This document shows positions 18,799 through 20,720 of a stretch of 20,720 nucleotides of DNA, in pieces. Where the stretch lies: NCBI GenBank assembly GCA_027596945.1, contig JADGJH010000337.1, positions 1-20,720 of the forward strand, read 5' to 3'. The notes under the pieces were generated by a model that was not told where the DNA came from, did not search any database, and was given only the letters and a program-made list of their open reading frames with translations. How positions within the stretch are numbered: the stretch's first letter is position 1; each line of letters opens with the position of its first letter. The DNA is from Physocladia obscura (Eukaryota; Chytridiomycota; Chytridiomycetes; Chytridiales; Chytriomycetaceae). The translations under genes and the position numbers were made by a program.

Positions 18799-18827
18799 GT
18801 TAAAATTCCATGACCAGTGGTAACAGG
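18799..18827. repeat. 29-bp direct repeat, left copy, bounding the DIRS-like relic
   Basis: Identical to 20575-20603 except one base (t/c at position 24). It begins tgttaaaattccatgaccag. It lies right where recognisable RNase H coding begins. Confidence 0.9.
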
Positions 18828-20298
18828 CAATGGAATGGCATCAGCCTTATCTCCTGGTCACCCTGGACTAACAACTCAGACTTCAACCTCTAGACCGACG
18901 CCTCTGGCTCTCTGGGCTATGATGTCTATTTTCAAGGCAATTGGATCAGCCAGTCTTGGAACTCTGCTTGGCATTCCATCAAAAAACCAGAGTTGTTTGA
19001 TATTCAATGGGCCAAGTTCTTTGCCGTGGTGATGGCTGCAGCAACCTTTGGTCCCCACTGGAGGTCCCTAAGGATCCGCATTTTCTGTGACAATGACACC
19101 ATCCATCACTGGATTAACAGCGTCTCATGTTGCGCCTCTCCTTCCCATCAACACCTGCTCCGCCTCCTCTCTCTCCTTTTTGCAACCCATTCCTTTCTCA
19201 TCTGCTCTGAATGGATCTCAACTCATGCTAACTCTGTTGCCGATGCCCTCTCCTGTTTCAATATGCAGCGATTCAGGCAGCTCACACCCAAGGCCTCCCT
19301 CAGCCAAACCCTGTCTGGTACACTTCCCACTGGCACCTTCTGCGAGATGTGGCGTATTACCTCTTCCATGGGAACACAGCTTCAACCCACTACAACGACA
19401 GTTCTGCCAAACAGCAATTCTTGGACTTCTGCCACACTTGCCAACTACACTCCGACAGCAACCCCCTCCTGGCAACCAAAATCACCCTCTGCAGCTGGTC
19501 AGCTGCTCTTGCACAACAGGTCAACCCCAAAACCATCAAACAATACCTTTCCGCAGTATCCTCCCTCCACCTTGACAAAGGGTACCCCTGTGTCTTTGCC
19601 TCTGGACCCTCCCTGCATCTTTGCCTCTGGACCCCCACTTCTCCACTGTGTTCTCTGGGGTATCTCACGTGCCCATTGCCACCTCAACACAAAACCACGC
19701 CTCCCTATCTCCTACAATATTCTCTCTCAGCTTATCCCCCTCCTTGACTCCAGCAACCCAGACTTAGCAGTCATTGCCGCTGCCTGGACCACAGCCTTCT
19801 TTGCCCTCCTTTGTTCTGGAGAATTTGCCTTCAACAGCTACACACCCTTTGACCCCACCTGGCAGATTTCCCGTGGAGCGCTCTACTTCTTCCCGGTGAC
19901 TGGCAAGCCGCGTCTCATCAAACTTACTATACCAAACTCCAAGGCTGATCCCTTCTGCAAAGGGGTCACCCTCACTATTGGATTTGCCACTGACCCAGCC
20001 TGTTGCGCTGTGCGTCTCCTCTTCAAGCTCTTCACCAGTTTCCCTATGGCACCAAATGCCCCTCTTTTCACTCCCTTCCAGTTGTCCATTCTCGCCCGAC
20101 TTCCTCATCAACTCAATTCGTTTGCTTCTCCCCACCATTGGAGAAAACCCCAACCACTATGCGGGACACAGCTTTCATATTGGAGGCGCAACTGCAGCAG
20201 CAAGCCTGGGATACACCGAATACAAAATTCAAGTGCTGGAACAATGGGTGTCTGACACGTACCTGGCTTACCTCCGACTGGATATCGAACAACGCTAG
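18816..20298 (+). pseudogene. DIRS-like retroelement relic: RNase H plus tyrosine recombinase
   Basis: Frame 3 starts with an RNase H domain: WNGISLISWSPW, a TAG just before TDASGSLGYDVYFQGNW, then IFCDND, then SVADALS. The Glu usually found in W-x-E-L/F-FA is Lys. Then a tyrosine recombinase spreads over three frames. Its N-terminal helical domain is in frame 2 (LLRDVAYYLFHGNT to NPKTIKQYLSAVSSLHLDKG, up to about 19600). Its core is in frame 3 (about 19620-20080, LLCSGEFAFNSYTPFDP, LTIPNSKADPFCKGVT). Its C-terminus is in frame 1 (HYAGHSFHIGGATAAA, SDTYLAYLR, stop at 20296-20298). Both catalytic Arg positions are changed (LLRSGE to LLCSGE, HSFRIGG to HSFHIGG). The reverse transcriptase is absent. 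In DIRS elements the recombinase integrates the circular DNA copy; this relic cannot work. Confidence 0.85.
19593..19634. repeat. 25-bp tandem duplication causing a frameshift
   Basis: The run tctttgcctctggaccc occurs at 19593-19609 and again at 19618-19634, a 25-bp step. This is exactly where the recombinase reading moves from frame 2 to frame 3, and 25 is one more than a multiple of three. Confidence 0.85.
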
Positions 20299-20720
20299 CC
20301 TGGCAGCCTGACTGAGCTCTCCTCTCTCTCAGCCCCTGGTTGGACACACCTCACAAGCTTGGTTGGGTGTCTTGGCAACATCCTTGTCTGCCTGCGTTTT
20401 GCCCAACCTTATTCCTTGAACAATTTGACCCAGCCTGTTGAATCACAGAGTCTGAGTTGAGTAATAAAGAGGAGGGCTGGTGGTTTTTTCCCCAGAGGAG
20501 TTTTTTATGCTGCCAAGTGGGAGGGGTGGAGTTGAAGAAGAGGATAGGGAGGGTGAGCGGGGGTGAAGGTGAGATGTTAAAATTCCATGACCAGTGGCAA
20601 CAGTCTGGAATAATTCACTGTCAAATAAAATAATCCATCCATTCTTTGTGTACAATAAATAAGAATTGAAATACAAAGCTTTTATTAAAGATTTGGAATT
20701 TAAGTTCTAATCATAACTGA
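20299..20720. other. 3' end of the DIRS-like relic and flank
   Basis: No gene. 20299-20574 is GC-richer with a purine-rich stretch (20510-20570), probably the untranslated 3' part of the element. After the 29-bp repeat the sequence becomes AT-rich with several AATAAA words. Confidence 0.45.
20575..20603. repeat. 29-bp direct repeat, right copy
   Basis: Partner of 18799-18827, one mismatch. The sequences on the outer sides of the two copies differ. Confidence 0.9.

Noticed and set aside
18876..19690. Minus-strand open frames opposite the DIRS-like relic
   Set aside because: They are antisense to recognisable RNase H and recombinase motifs on the plus strand.
1..20720. CRISPR array, operon structure, rRNA or tRNA genes
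   Set aside because: No regularly spaced repeats, all cellular genes are spliced and eukaryotic, and no RNA-gene secondary structure could be recognised.

Overview
The window is eukaryotic nuclear DNA, most likely from a fungus. Its genes are cut by short GT-AG introns (mostly 42-76 bp). It carries a gene resembling the fungal silencing factor Clr2, and relics of IS630/Tc1-type, Plavaka/KDZ-like, non-LTR and DIRS-like (RNase H plus tyrosine recombinase) elements. That element mix suggests an early-diverging lineage such as a chytrid, but this is inference; no rRNA or tRNA marker is present. All homology calls come from reading translations by eye, without a database search.

Layout. 1-436: broken IS630/Tc1-like transposase (minus), running off the left edge. 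571-2267: first copy of an unrecognised repeated element with two convergent decayed genes. 2718-3155: spliced histone H3-like gene (minus), apparently with almost no tail. 3389-4527: intact seven-exon ERD2/KDEL-receptor gene with a 9-nt microexon. 4598-7568: two-exon Clr2-like chromatin protein. 7569-9968: decayed elements (Plavaka/KDZ-like on plus, LINE on minus) and an unidentified coding-like stretch. 10170-11015: small gene (minus) whose splicing adds a C-terminal membrane anchor. 11016-12339: long non-coding gap with a weak snoRNA-like motif and one MluI-box. 12340-15823: six-exon Rad5/SHPRH-type SNF2 helicase with a RING between the ATPase lobes and a C-terminal Rad18-type UBZ4 finger. 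16104-17104: exosome subunit Rrp43/EXOSC8. 17210-18710: second copy of the unrecognised element. 18799-20603: DIRS-like RNase H/tyrosine recombinase relic.

Six cellular genes (H3-like, ERD2, Clr2-like, tail-anchored, SNF2-RING-UBZ4, RRP43) therefore sit as islands between decayed mobile DNA. They have unrelated housekeeping roles: ER retrieval, chromatin, post-replication repair and RNA decay. There is no operon-like logic; the H3-like and ERD2 genes are divergent and share a short promoter region. The best candidates for novelty are the repeated convergent two-gene element, the short-tailed H3 variant with a loop-2 insertion, the helicase-RING-UBZ4 fusion, the microexon in ERD2, and an apparent 29-nt first intron in RRP43.
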